Shown: positions 45,712 to 56,415 of the stretch, piece by piece
Layout: the number at the start of each line of letters is the position of its first letter
Numbering within the stretch: position 1 is the stretch's first letter
NCBI GenBank assembly: GCA_029851415.1
Contig: CM056741.1
Coordinates: 68,872,282-68,936,281 of the forward strand
Length of the DNA stretch: 64,000 nucleotides
Direction of reading: 5' to 3'
Source of the DNA: Eretmocerus hayati
Taxonomy: Eukaryota > Arthropoda > Insecta > Hymenoptera > Aphelinidae
Notes under the pieces: model-generated
Told to the model about the DNA's origin: nothing
Databases searched by the model: none
The model's input: only the letters and a program-made list of their open reading frames with translations
Made by a program: the position numbers and the translations under genes

Positions 45712-46013
45712 TAGGTTTAAACGATTATGCGGGTCGGAGCGCTCGGATCGGTCCGGTCTCGTCCATCACCGAACGCGCGTTTGGACAAAAGTTTGCTCGG
45801 AGCGCTCCGAACGCTCCGTCCAAGATTTTCAGTCGAGGAGAGGGGAGGAATCGTCCATAGCATTGGAAACAGGCTGTCTCCCCTCTCCACGGCGACAAAT
45901 CTAAGACGGAGCGTTCGGAGCGCTCCGAGCGAACTTTTGTCCGAACGCGCGTTCGGTGATGGACGGGACCCGACCGATCCGAGCACTCCGACCCGCATAA
46001 TCGAATAAACCTA
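45712..46013. mobile_element. GC-rich palindromic MITE, about 300 bp
   Basis: The ends are TAGGTTTA and TAAACCTA. Arms of about 130 bp include GATTATGCGGGTCGGAG and clusters of CGGAGCGCTCCGAACG. The base composition is far richer in GC than its flanks. No protein is supported; the long open frames on both strands simply reflect the palindrome. A 3-bp AAT duplication is possible. Confidence 0.75.
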
Positions 46014-47155
46014 ATGAAATTACCCATATGTAAATTATATGACCACTTGAATGATTACCCTCATTCCTTGTGGCAATTGTTATCCTTAGTCCGAGACACA
46101 AGCAAAAGCTTGTGAGCAGTTTTATACCTTTTATAGGTACATGCTACTCGGTATAGGTATCAGATGGGTACACTGTTATATGCAGACACGGTAATCTGAA
46201 TACCTATATCGGATCAATGCTGTCCTATATATATATGTATGTGTCAGAGGGTATACTGCTATATGCAGCCACGGTATCTGACTACGTATGTATAGCCAGT
46301 AAGCATGTCCCTCATTAGTTTCCAATCTTTTATTCAAATTCATTTATCAAAGAGTTATTTCTAGTTTCAGAGTACAAGCTTTATTGAAAGTTAGTATTTG
46401 TGTAGAATCATTGAGTTAGGTAAAAAAACTTATTTAGGTAAACTTTAGTTACGTAAAAATATCTTATTTTGTGCATGACTTACGTTGTGAAGATGATGGA
46501 AAATATCATTTTCACAACGTAAGTCATGCACAAAATAAGATATTCTTCATATGTACAAGCATGAAATAACTATTTGGAGAATTATATGTTTAAACGAAAT
46601 ATCACATGTGGTGATTCAATTATTTTCTTTCGTTATTCTGTGCGCAAAAATGGTTATTTAGACGCGAGTGTGCGTGGGTAAATAGCGGATTTGCGCATTA
46701 TCTTGGAACAAGTGTGCGCCAAAAATTTTTGACGCAATGCGTGAATGAGAATCAGTGCGCCAATTTTTTTTTACGCATCGCTTTCATGAACTCCTGTGCG
46801 CCAATGAGGCATGGGCGCACGGTTCAAATTTCGTTTGCGCTTTGGAATCATGTTACTGGCTGATCATGGGGTATGATTCAAGATACGCCCCAGAACACTC
46901 ACAACATGCTGGCAAAATTGAGAATTTAGCGCTTCTTTAGTTCGTTCATATTTTGTGACTTTTCGTCATCTCAGAGGGGTTTATCTACTCTGAGTAAGAA
47001 AGTCAAAATCATGAATTCCTAGCTGTGGATGTGGATGATTTAAAAAATAGTTTGGATTAGGCTGTCGTGACGGTCGATGACAGATCAATCTACACATGAG
47101 TCAGAGCATGGCGTAAGTCAGAGCTCAGCTGAATCGTACACATACTAATGATATC
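46014..47155. other. Spacer with short repeats and a perfect hairpin
   Basis: Near-direct repeats lie at about 46167-46203 and 46250-46286 (ACTGYTATATGCAGMCACGGTA type). A 34-bp perfect inverted repeat is listed separately. 46640-46830 repeats GTGCGCCAA-like words. No gene recognised. Confidence 0.4.
46458..46544. repeat. Perfect 34-bp inverted repeat hairpin
   Basis: Arms 46458-46491 and 46511-46544 match exactly, around a 19-bp loop. Each arm contains TTTTGTGCATGACTTACGTT or its complement. The perfect match in noncoding DNA implies a recent or maintained structure. Confidence 0.9.
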
Positions 47156-47990
47156 AGGTAAGTGTACCCAACTTGCCTCTGTACTCAACTTGCCCCCATA
47201 TGCCGATCTCAGGAATGGGCGCTCGTTGACCTTCCCGCAATTTTTTTTTACGTTTGTTATGTTAAAATATGAGAAAATACGTAGTTTTTAACGACCCCGG
47301 ATCATTTTTGCGTTCTCCAGAGAATATGAAGTGAGTTTCCCATTTTTTGTGTTTGCACGGCTAAGAAATCACCGAGGAAATCGCGTTCACTAGAACCAGT
47401 GCCAATTTATTTTTATTCAACCAATCTTGACGTACCTTAGCGCATTCGATTCCTTGTTTCAAGACCTTCAAAATCCGCGGTTCAGGTTTGCAAAACTCTG
47501 ATTTGGAGCGATTTTATGTACAAAACACGAAGATGGTTTGAGAATCAAGAAGGCCGACATCGGAGTGTACCCAACATGCCCCCATAATGTTATCTCGGAA
47601 AGGCGTACAGTATAACTTTTTTCACCACTCAGAACGTGTTTATCACGTCAGAATAGGTCGGAAACAGTGTTTTAGGCAAACTAAAAGCTACAAATGCCGC
47701 TGCACGGTGATCAAAACGGATCAAAGCCATTTTTCGCATTTCATCGCCGACTTACATTGTTTTAAATGATGGGGGCAAGTTGGGTACACACTTTTGTAAA
47801 CTCTCAAAAATTACCTTTTGGGAGAATTCAAACAGCTCGGTTCCACTTCATCCAAATTGGACGTATCTTAGCTCAATTTGAAGGTCTTGAGACAAGCTTC
47901 AAAATGAGTTGAAGTACGTTGGAAAATATCGAGATTAGCCAGAATTATTGAGAAAATGGCTTAATGGGGGCAAAGTGGGTACACTGACCT
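47156..47990. mobile_element. MITE of the GTGTACCCAACTT family, copy 2
   Basis: Begins AGGTAAGTGTACCCAACTTG and ends GGGTACACTGACCT. Internal GGGGGCAAGTTGGGTACA words recur (for example near 47770). It aligns in reverse to 28656-29406. The target duplication is not clear. Confidence 0.7.
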
Positions 47991-47999
47991 TACTACATA

Positions 48000-48969
48000 T
48001 CGACGCCTCTTACGAAGATAAACACCTCTTTTCTTGTGACTGACGAAGATTAACGTTTATTCGTTGTGAATACGAAGATTAACGGATTCTCCTTAGGTCC
48101 GCGAAAACTAACACTTACTCCTTAGGGACACGAAGATTAACGCATTCTCGTTAAGTCCACGAAGACTAACACTTACTCCTTAGGGGCACGAAGACTAACA
48201 CTTACTCCTTAGGGCCACGAAGACTAACACTTACTGCTCAACGGCCCATGAAACTAGCACTTCCTCTTGAACGGTATGAAGACTATAACACACTTGCACA
48301 CGTTCTTGTTCAAAGGGACGAAGACCAAGTATTCCGTCTTAGGGCCACGAAGAAAAACACATTCTCGTTAGCGGCACAAAAATTAACGCATCGGTAGACT
48401 TCATTCATGGAGGGACGGAGACAATAAGTATTTCGTCTTAAGCCCACGAAAAGTAACACATTTTCCTCTACGCCACGAAGACTAACACATTCTTCTCGAT
48501 GGAATGAAAAACAACACATTCTCTTTGACGTGACGATGAACGGTAAGTGATTGTGTTAGCCTTCGTTCCGCTAAGAAGAATGTGTTACTTTTCGTGGGCT
48601 TAAGACGAAGTACTTATAATCTCCGTCCCTTCAAGAATGGAGTCTACGAATGTGCTAATTTTCGTGCCGCTAAGGAGAATGTGTTACTTTTCGTAGCCTT
48701 AAAACGGAATACTTATAGTCTTCGTCCCTTCGAGAAAAAAAGGCGCGAATGTGTTAATCTTCGTGCAGTTTGAGGAGTATGTGTTACTCTTCGTGGCCTT
48801 AAGCAGTAAGAGATGATCTTCGTGGCGCTGAGGCGTAAGTGTTGATCTTCGTAGCGTAAACAGTAAGTGTTAATCTTCGTGGCCATAACAAAGCAAATGC
48901 TAATCTTCGGCCACCGTGTTTTTCTTCGTGGGCGTTAGCAGATGTGTTTATCTTCGTAAGAGGCGTCGA
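48000..48969. mobile_element. Palindromic element built of 29-bp tandem repeats, TA duplication
   Basis: The ends TCGACGCCTCTTACGAAGAT are inverted and flanked by TA at 47998-47999 and 48970-48971. The left half is an array of ACGAAGACTAACACTTACTC-type units (period 29 bp, clearest at 48120-48240), and the right half is the same in opposite orientation. TA duplication suggests Tc1/mariner-group mobilisation. It has no coding capacity. Confidence 0.75.
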
Positions 48970-48971
48970 TA

Positions 48972-49770
48972 TATTCTGACCTTGGATTGATAATTCGTTC
49001 ATAATTAGGAATGTTCAAACTTGCTCAATATTTTTATTCGGGGCCCAAACCTTTCGTGAGAACAAACGAAACCGATCCACAAGTTCAGTGTATCGATATT
49101 TAATGATAGTCATGATTTCATTCACAAATTGGCGTGAGGATATATTGTACATTTTTTCGAAACTGAAATTGTTATCCATAATTAAATGACTGACCATCTT
49201 TCTTCAATTCAACCTCAATAAATTGTTTTTCTCGATGTGTTACACAAAAGAATGTATTCAAAATATGCCAATGTTTTACTCAGCTGGGGGGGGGGCTCCG
49301 CCCCCCGGACACCCCGCCGGGGGCTTCGCCCCCTGGACCCCCAGCAGGGGTTGCACCCCTGGACCCGTCCTGCTCCCTGCCGCAGCCTCATCTCACCGTG
49401 GCACTTTGAATACTTGATACGCGTTTGTCGTCTAACTCGCAAGGATTCTTCACTACCCGTATTCATAAAATTTTGATGGATCTATTGTATCTCAAATGAA
49501 GATGATCATAACTCTAGCCAATCCAAGATTGAAAATTGTTGAACAACGTTGACAGATCCATCAGATTTGGATCTCGAAATTGTCCCTGTGCAAAGTTCAC
49601 GATTTGATTGGTATGGAACAAGGATGTCAAAAATCATACACACAAATGCAGGAAAAAACAAAGCCCGTGAACTATCGAAACGAAGGCCAGCTGTCGCAGT
49701 ATCTACTATCCCCTCAAAAGCGAGTTTTAGGCGAGCTGCATTTTTGCTTACAGAAATAACTATTAATATC
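48972..49770. other. Spacer containing a GC-rich hairpin cluster
   Basis: Apart from the GC-rich cluster at 49285-49371, listed separately, I see no gene or element. Confidence 0.35.
49285..49371. repeat. Cluster of three GC-rich hairpins
   Basis: Three consecutive stems of the type GGGGGCTTCGCCCCCTGGAC, with loops CTCCG, CTTCG and TTGCA, recur every ~28 bases. Composition is extreme compared with the AT-rich surroundings. Such GGGGNTTCGCCCC clusters are more familiar from bacterial or organellar DNA. Origin unknown. Confidence 0.8.
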
Positions 49771-49952
49771 TTAAGCAACTCGGGCGCCGATATTTGCGCA
49801 TTCGTCTCCGCACTCGTGTGTAAAAGTTCCATTGGCGCACAGTTTTGTCGTTTACGCACTGCGTAAAAGACAAAACTTTGCGCCAATGGAACTTTTACAC
49901 ACTCGTTGCGGTGACTCTCGCGCAAATATCTGTTGGCGCCCTTGTTGCTCAA
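49771..49952. mobile_element. Small palindromic MITE
   Basis: The ends TTAAGCAACTCGGGCGCC and TTGAGCAACAAGGGCGCC (as complement) are followed by arms of about 70 bp. These include a near-perfect core around AAAAGTTCCATTGGCGCA (49821-49905). It may use a TTAA-like target, but the duplication is not certain. Confidence 0.7.
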
Positions 49953-50194
49953 TGTATACTATTACAGTGTTAGAGTCATTTTATGAATATTGAGATTATT
50001 TTGATTACTCTCAGCTCGCAATTATGGTTTATATCACCCTATCTTTTCTCATACGACGTCGTTATCTCTTTATATATATATAGTGATGAGATAATTATCG
50101 ATCAACTAGATAAGATCATCATCGAGAACTTACTTTCAGTTATTTTCCGCTCCACGGTAGAAAACTGAACCTTTCAGGGTCTCAATAAACATAA

Positions 50195-51170
50195 TCTGAA
50201 AGCTCATCGGAAATCCAAGAGTCAACTTTGGCTCTGAAAATTCCTTGAGAGCACCAATTCTACTGATTATTTTGAAATGTTATAGTTGGAACCTAGAATT
50301 GAATGATTAGATTCATCAGAGGCCCTTATCCGACAATGAGATTCTGAATGTCATCAATATCTTCTAAGGATTATGAAATTCATTATCTAACTCCTGAACT
50401 TTGGATCATAGAAACTCCGCAAGTTAGACAATCTCCAAAGGATCCAAGCGAATAATTGTCAAATCACCCCTATGGAACACGAGTATCTTAGCAGATACAA
50501 TATCAAGCTCATTGCAATATCCAATCGCTGAATTCTGCTCTTGTAGTCATCTGTGCGCACCATTTTGATCGGGTGACTTTGGGATACTCTAGTTGGAACC
50601 TTGAATAGAATGGTGAGATTTATGTGAAATGATTCAGAGGCCAATACATAATAATGAGATCCTGAATTCTATCAAGACATACCTGGACTCATGAAATTGC
50701 CCATCCAACTTCCCATTTTGAGATCACAAATATTCCACAGTAAAGCCAGTTAGCAAAAGATCCCAACGAGAAGACTTGAAATCACCCCTGTGAATCCTAT
50801 ACATTTACCAGACACAATTTGAAGTTCATTGCAATATTCAATCACTTACATTTGCTATCAAAGTTACCCGAGGGCGCCGTTCTGACAGGGTAATTTCAAG
50901 ATTCGCTAGCTGGAACCTCCAATAGAATAGTAAGACCAATCAAAAATGGTTCAGAGGCCCATACTTGACAATAAAATCCTGAATTTTGGTAATACATCTC
51001 TGAAGCCATGTATTCCACCACTCAACTCTTCAACATTTGGTGACAAAAACTCTACGGTTGATGCAATTTCCAACGAATTGTTCAGAATGTACATGAAATC
51101 ACCTCTTTGGATTACAGATATCTCAGCAGACCCGATCTGGAGCTCATTGCAAAATCTAATTATCTACTAT
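50195..51170 (+). repeat. Diverged satellite, about 3.3 units of ~310 bp
   Basis: Units begin at GTTGGAACCT (50285), GTTGGAACCT (50592) and GCTGGAACCT (50909), so periods are 307 and 317 bp, with a partial unit before the first. Shared blocks include TCAGAGGCC, GAAATCACCCCT and GCTCATTGCAATA. Units are well diverged from each other, so the array is old. Confidence 0.8.
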
Positions 51171-51250
51171 TAGAGTTGGTGTCTTATCGATCTTGAAAGA
51201 TGGAGGGGAATCAAATCAATTCCCAAGATTCCGTGATGGAAATTTTATTA

Positions 51251-51287
51251 CGACGTTTCGTCCACAAAGTTTCGTGGACCTCATCAG
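51251..51287 (-). ncRNA. Hammerhead ribozyme core (probably incomplete)
   Basis: On the minus strand CTGATGA is followed by a stem GTCCAC/GTGGAC with loop GAAACTTT, then GAAAC. This is the conserved hammerhead arrangement CUGAUGA - stem II - GAAA. Hammerheads are known in Penelope-like elements, and a GIY-YIG remnant lies on the same strand. The cleavage-site strand of stems I and III could not be found with confidence upstream, so self-cleavage is uncertain. A second partial copy lies at 56683-56710 (+). Confidence 0.55.
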
Positions 51288-51345
51288 GCTTATATTTCAC
51301 TGTTACAACATACAAAGATAAAAAAAAAGATTCATGAAATATTAA

Positions 51346-51860
51346 GTACACTTGCCGGACAAAGTATCTGCGCAAGGGACTTTCTTATCCTTACTTTTTG
51401 AGTTGGCACTGCCATACGTCCGTTCCATTTTTCGCGTTCCCTTAGCATGAAGTGAGATGGGCCGTGCCAACCTAAGAAGTAAAAAACACTAACAAAGGGA
51501 GGACCTGACCTTTGGATCGCCAATCCTTTCCAAATTTTTTTACAGTTTTGTGTCACCTAGAATATGAAGAATCCAGAGTAACTCCGTCAAATGGGCCTTC
51601 TGTCCAGAACTACAAGCAAAAATGTTAGCGTTGCCAGTATACCTATATATATATCACTTTTCAACATGGGCCTATATAGGCAATGTTAATGTCATGGGCT
51701 GTAACTTTGAATAGGGGGCCCATTTGACTGAGTTACTCTGGATTCTTCATATTCTAGGTAATACAAAACTGAACAAAAATTTTGGACAAGATTGGTGATC
51801 AAAAGGTCTGGTCCTCCCCTTGTAAGTAGCTTGTGCAAATATTTTGTCCGGTGAGTGTAC
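51346..51860. mobile_element. MITE with CCGGACAAA arms
   Basis: Inverted arms (51346-51640 against 51690-51860) share ends GTACACTYRCCGGACAAA and an inner block around CTGGATTCTTCATATTCTAG. It carries no protein. The hAT element at 51863 inserted at its right end, which blurs the boundary. Target duplication not resolved. Confidence 0.7.
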
Positions 51861-53137
51861 ATCAGGGTGACACTTACTTCCCGACCCCCCTGGATCCTTC
51901 GCGCACGTGCGGATATTTCAACTTCAAGATGAAACTAGATCGATAAAATTTTTTTCAGATTTTTAGAAGTAGCCTATATAGTGCCCATTTTAACATACAT
52001 TTTCGATTTTTTGCAGTTTTGAGACGTTTTTCGACAAAACTTGTCAGCTTTACTTGGCAAGCACTTGCAATACAAACAGAATGAAGTAAACCGAGCTGAA
52101 TCACATTGATTGGGATGGTCTTAGGAAACTTTCAACGCACGGAGCGGTCAGTTTTAGTTGAATTCAAGGGTCAGAACGGGGCCAGAATGGTAGAAATACA
52201 ATCCTGAAATCACTTTTTATCGCAGTTTTCGAGTTCTCCCGCGCATGCGTGATTTTCTACGGTTTTGATAATATTTTCAATCGATAGCCCGTGCGATTTC
52301 CTCCAAAATGATCACTGCTGAAAGTCAATTCGATGCAATGGGACCGGAGTAGTAAATCATTTTGGATGAAGTGAAGTCCAAGATGGGAATCCGTACAAAT
52401 TGGTCGAGATCACCTGCGATGCTCTCGATTTTGTCCAGCGTGTTTCTCTGGTTCCCCTGCACCAAATCGGCTTTGCCAAGGGGTCATTTTGAAGGAAATT
52501 GACCGAGCTACTGGAGTGAGTAGGTTACGGAGTGGTAAGTTGATGGTGAGTTATGGAAAATTGAACATTTGATAGTTTTCAATCAAATAAAAAAGTGCTT
52601 TCAACTGTTTAGCGTAATTATATTGTTACTTACCACCCACTTAACACGCCGCAATCTACTGATTTCGATAGCTCAGCCAATTTTCTTTAAAATGGCCCCT
52701 TGGTGAAGTCGATTCGACGCAGAGAAACCAGAGAAACACGCTGGACAAAATCAAAAGCATCGCAGGCGATCTCGACCAATTTGCACGGATTTCCATCTTG
52801 GACTTCACCTCATCCAAAATGATTCACTACTCCGGTCTCATCGCATCGAATTGACTTTTGGCAGTGGTCATTTTGAAGGAAATTGCACGAGCTATCGATT
52901 GAAAGTATTATCAAAACCGTAGGAAATCACGCATGCGCAGGAGAACTCGAAAACTGCGATGCAAACTGCGAGCACATTACCCCCTACAGGAAATGCCTGG
53001 GCTGGCTACGAATGGACTCTCGTAGAATGTACTTTGCAGCTATTCTGATGTATAGAAAATATGCAAATGGATGAGCCCAAATATTAAGCTGCATTTTTCA
53101 CCAAGTCCCAGGCCAGGCCAACAAGTAGGGGTGAAGT

Positions 53138-55427
53138 CGAGGGGGAAGTAGCTAATATTCCATACTGTAGATACTTGGCTTATAACTGTACGTACTTGCT
53201 CGTACCTGTCAATACTCGCAATAGTAATTCCCGCTATCTACACAGTACGGAATAGGTATGTGATGGATTTTGGGGAGGCGCTCCAAATGCACGCAACAGT
53301 AGTTGACAGTATGTGACGGGTACTGAACAAGTACGTGACGGATTCCAGAGTCCTTGCTCAGCGAGCCGCATGGCAGTCAATTCGTGTATGTGCCAAGTAC
53401 GGATCGAGTACGTGACGGACTCTAAGAGCGGATCACGGGGTACCATGAAGCAGTAGTTGCCAGCACGTAATAGGAACGGGACAAGTATGTGACGGACTCC
53501 GTGAGCGCAGCTGGTCTGATTCAACCTACCTTGAATGACGGTGTCTCCTGCTACGAAATTATCACGCAGAGAATTAACTAATTCATTAATTAACTGACTA
53601 ATTAATGAAAATTCAGGTTTTCTGTCATTGAAATGGAAAAAATGCCCAGAAAATAGCTTAAAATCCAAAAATGCAGAGTGAAAATAATTTATTCGTGGAG
53701 AACACAACTTTTTACATGGAAGAATGTACTTTTAAATCCTCTAAAAAAATAGCTTCTTGAGAAGAAAAATGGAAGATGATTTTCACGGAATCATCCATAT
53801 ATAATCGAGGTTCTATGAGAAGCAGAACTCCAAGTGGTTTTTGATAGGTTTTTTGCTCACCTCTCAGATGCACTGAACCCCGTCCCTCTATCTGCGGTAA
53901 TTCTTGAGCTATAACGATTTGAGTGTGAAAAAGTTACGGAAATTTTGCAAAAAAAAGTTGAAAACATGATTTTGATTTGTGTACCGGGGTCCGAAAAAAA
54001 TTTTTGTAATTTCTTTTATGGTGAAGGAAGTTCATTTTCCAACCTATAAAATCGAAGAAGTTCACTTAGAAAGAAATCTGAGATCCAACTGTCGACCATA
54101 TATCGTTTTCTCGTGGAATTACTCCTAAGTCAACATTATTATCTTCACACTCTTACTATCACGTTCTTGATACGAATTGAGATGTGCAATTTGATGCAAA
54201 CAGGACTTGTGCTTCAATTCTACCGTCCGTTTCATCCCAAACATTGAGGTTCAATTCGTAGATAGCAATTATTCATATCGAATCATTCATTGTAATCATG
54301 AGATTTGGATTTCATACGGGTTTCTATAGCCATATTAGACAAAAAACAGTAAATCAGGCTATTTTACGTAGAGCAGTGAGAAATAGTCATACTCAGACTT
54401 ACAGTAAACCACTTTTGTCGAAAAATTTACGATTGGTTGTCATAACGGCCCTCATCACTGTTTTCTCAGTCTCTCTCGTCAATATCCCCGATGGCTCAGT
54501 TGGTTGGATGGTTGGCGTAATAAATAACGAACAGAGAAGATAAAGCAAGGGAACCAGGTTCAAACCCCAGCGACAACCAATCATGAATTCATACTAAACT
54601 TTGTTGGAAGTGTTTTTTTCATTTTTTTATGCAGTTCCATTGTTTTCATTTAGCATTTTATTCTCAATATCGTTCCACAATATATAAATATTTAGTTTTT
54701 TTATTCTGAAAATTGTAAGCAACTCGAGGATCGAGTGAAAAAATAACTCGATCCAAGTGAAATTTCACTTGAATACTTCCACTAAGGGTCACTTTCGACG
54801 TATTATTGGCGCAATCATTAGTTTGGCGATCCAGAGTCGCCAAAAAAAATTATTATCGAAAAAGGGGTCAAAATTTCATTTCCGTGCGCTGTGTTTCTTC
54901 ATTCTTTTGACCTTCGTGAGTGTAGAGCATCGCGGTGAGGCTCGTGTGAGATTCGAGCAGGCTAATTCATTAATTAGTCAGTGAATTAATGAATTAGTTG
55001 ATTCTCTGCGTGATAATTTCGTAGCAGGAGACACCGTCATTCAAGGTAGGTTGAATCAGACCAGCTGCGCTCACGGAGTCCGTCACATACTTGTCCCGTT
55101 CCTATTACGTGCTGGCAACTACTGCTTCATGGTACCCCGTGATCCGCTCTTAGAGTCCGTCACGTACTCGATCCGTACTTGGCACATACACGAATTGACT
55201 GCCATGCGGCTCGCTGAGCAAGGGCTCCAGAATCCGTCACGTACTTGTTCAGTACCCGTCACATACTGTCAACTACTGTTGCGTGCATTTGGAGCGCCTC
55301 CCCAAAATCCATCACATACCCATTCCGTACTGTGTAGGTAGCAGGAATTACTATTGACAGGTACGAGCAAGTACGTACAGTTATAAGCCAAGTATCTACA
55401 GTATGGAATATTAGCTATCTCCCCCTT
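53138..55427. mobile_element. Mutator-like element with ~430-bp inverted repeats
   Basis: Inverted arms (53138-53600 and 54965-55427) are nearly identical and start AGGGGGA, followed by TAGCTAATATTCCATACTGT. The 9-bp duplication GGGTGAAGT lies at 53129-53137 and 55428-55436. Long TIRs with a 9-bp duplication are typical of MULEs. The 1.4-kb interior has no transposase frame, so it is non-autonomous. Arms include repeated CGTCACATAC/GTACGTGACGG words. Confidence 0.78.
54492..54568 (+). repeat. tRNA-like box A and box B pair (possible SINE head or tRNA relic)
   Basis: TGGCTCAGTTGG at 54492-54503 fits the polymerase III A box, and GGTTCAAACCC at 54558-54568 fits the B box. They are 66 bases apart, longer than in an ordinary intronless tRNA, and no acceptor stem pairs with the 3' sequence. 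A tRNA-derived SINE fragment or a tRNA pseudogene in the MULE interior is the most likely reading. Confidence 0.4.
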
Positions 55428-55894
55428 GGGTGAAGTGAGAGAGCTGAAGATCCTCAGAGTTGAACTGAAGTCATCTGAGCATTCGTTTCAATACAAGTGC
55501 GCTAGACTCTGGAACTCTCTTCCCTCCTTCTTACGCCACGCTCCATCTCTATCATCTTTCAAACGTGCTCTTCGCAATCATATCTTCGAGCTCGACTGCG
55601 AGGAAAGACCAATAATTCCGCCCCATGCCTAATGAGTCTCCAGCAAAAGCTTTCATCAACTGACCCGTCGTCTTCGACTGGCCAAGATGCTGTGATATTC
55701 GAAATGTATATCATTAATATTTTATTACTCTTAAGGAAACCTTGACCAAATTCTTTTAATTCATTGTGATATCATTCTTTATTGTTCATGAGTATTAATT
55801 TTCGACCCCTATAGTTCCTCCTATAGGTTAGTACTTCTTTTTGTATTTTTACACTTATGTAAATATTATGTTTTGCTATTGTGCAAATGAAAGG

Positions 55895-55917
55895 TATCAA
55901 TCAATCAATCAATCAAT
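55895..55917 (+). repeat. LINE 3' tail, AATC tandem repeat
   Basis: About five AATC units end exactly where the hAT right arm resumes at 55918. Confidence 0.85.
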
Positions 55918-56415
55918 AAAAAGTGATTTTAGGACTGTATTTCCGCCGTTCTAGCCCCGTTCTGACCCTTGAATTCAACTAAAACTAGTGACTAAAAACG
56001 TCTCAAAACTGCAAAAAAATCGAAAATGTATGTCAAAATGGGCACTATATAGGCTACTTCTAAAAATCTGAAAAAAAGTTCATCGATCTAGTTTTATCTT
56101 GAAATTGAAATATCCGCACGTGCGCGAAGGATCCAGGGGGTCGGGAAATAAGTGTCACCCTAGTGTACATATGATAGATGTATGAATATAGAGATGCGCA
56201 ACTTACGTTGATCTTTAGATCTTCATGGTATTTTTTCAGCAATCTTGTGTTGGAGACTAGACATAACTTTTGGCTCCTGTCAATACGGGTAAACAGAGTG
56301 AGTCATCGGCCTAGTTTCTCACTCATGTTCATATTACCGCGTGATCACAGAGTACAGTAAGTGATATATATGGAAAATAGTGTAAGTGGGTGAGAGGAAG
56401 AGAGCGGTAACGAGC

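Larger units (their letters stand above)
52961..55917 (+). mobile_element. 5'-truncated LINE inserted in the hAT element
   Basis: It ends with an (AATC)n tail at 55895-55917. Open stretches before 53128 (KCLGWLRMDSRR) and at 55426-55632 (YKCARLWNSLPSFLRHAP and on) are the C-terminal tail of a LINE reverse transcriptase. A MULE-like element (53138-55427) splits it with a 9-bp duplication. No full RT domain remains. Confidence 0.75.
51863..56162. mobile_element. hAT-type palindromic MITE, split by a LINE
   Basis: The ends CAGGGTGACAC and GTGTCACCCTA are flanked by an exact 8-bp duplication GTGTACAT (51855-51862 and 56163-56170), as in hAT elements. The element itself is 51863-52960 plus 55918-56162 (about 1.34 kb). 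Its arms pair along most of the length, for example 52370-52500 with 52690-52860. The right arm is interrupted exactly between CTGCGAT (ends 52960) and AAAAAGTG (55918). Confidence 0.88.

Noticed and set aside
45725..46027. Overlapping ~90-100-codon frames on both strands
   Set aside because: They mirror each other because the DNA is a GC-rich palindrome. Peptides are low in complexity and lack gene context.
48120..48960. CRISPR-like array (29-bp repeats)
   Set aside because: The units are contiguous without spacers, they reverse orientation at the centre, and the host is an insect. It is a tandem-repeat transposable palindrome.
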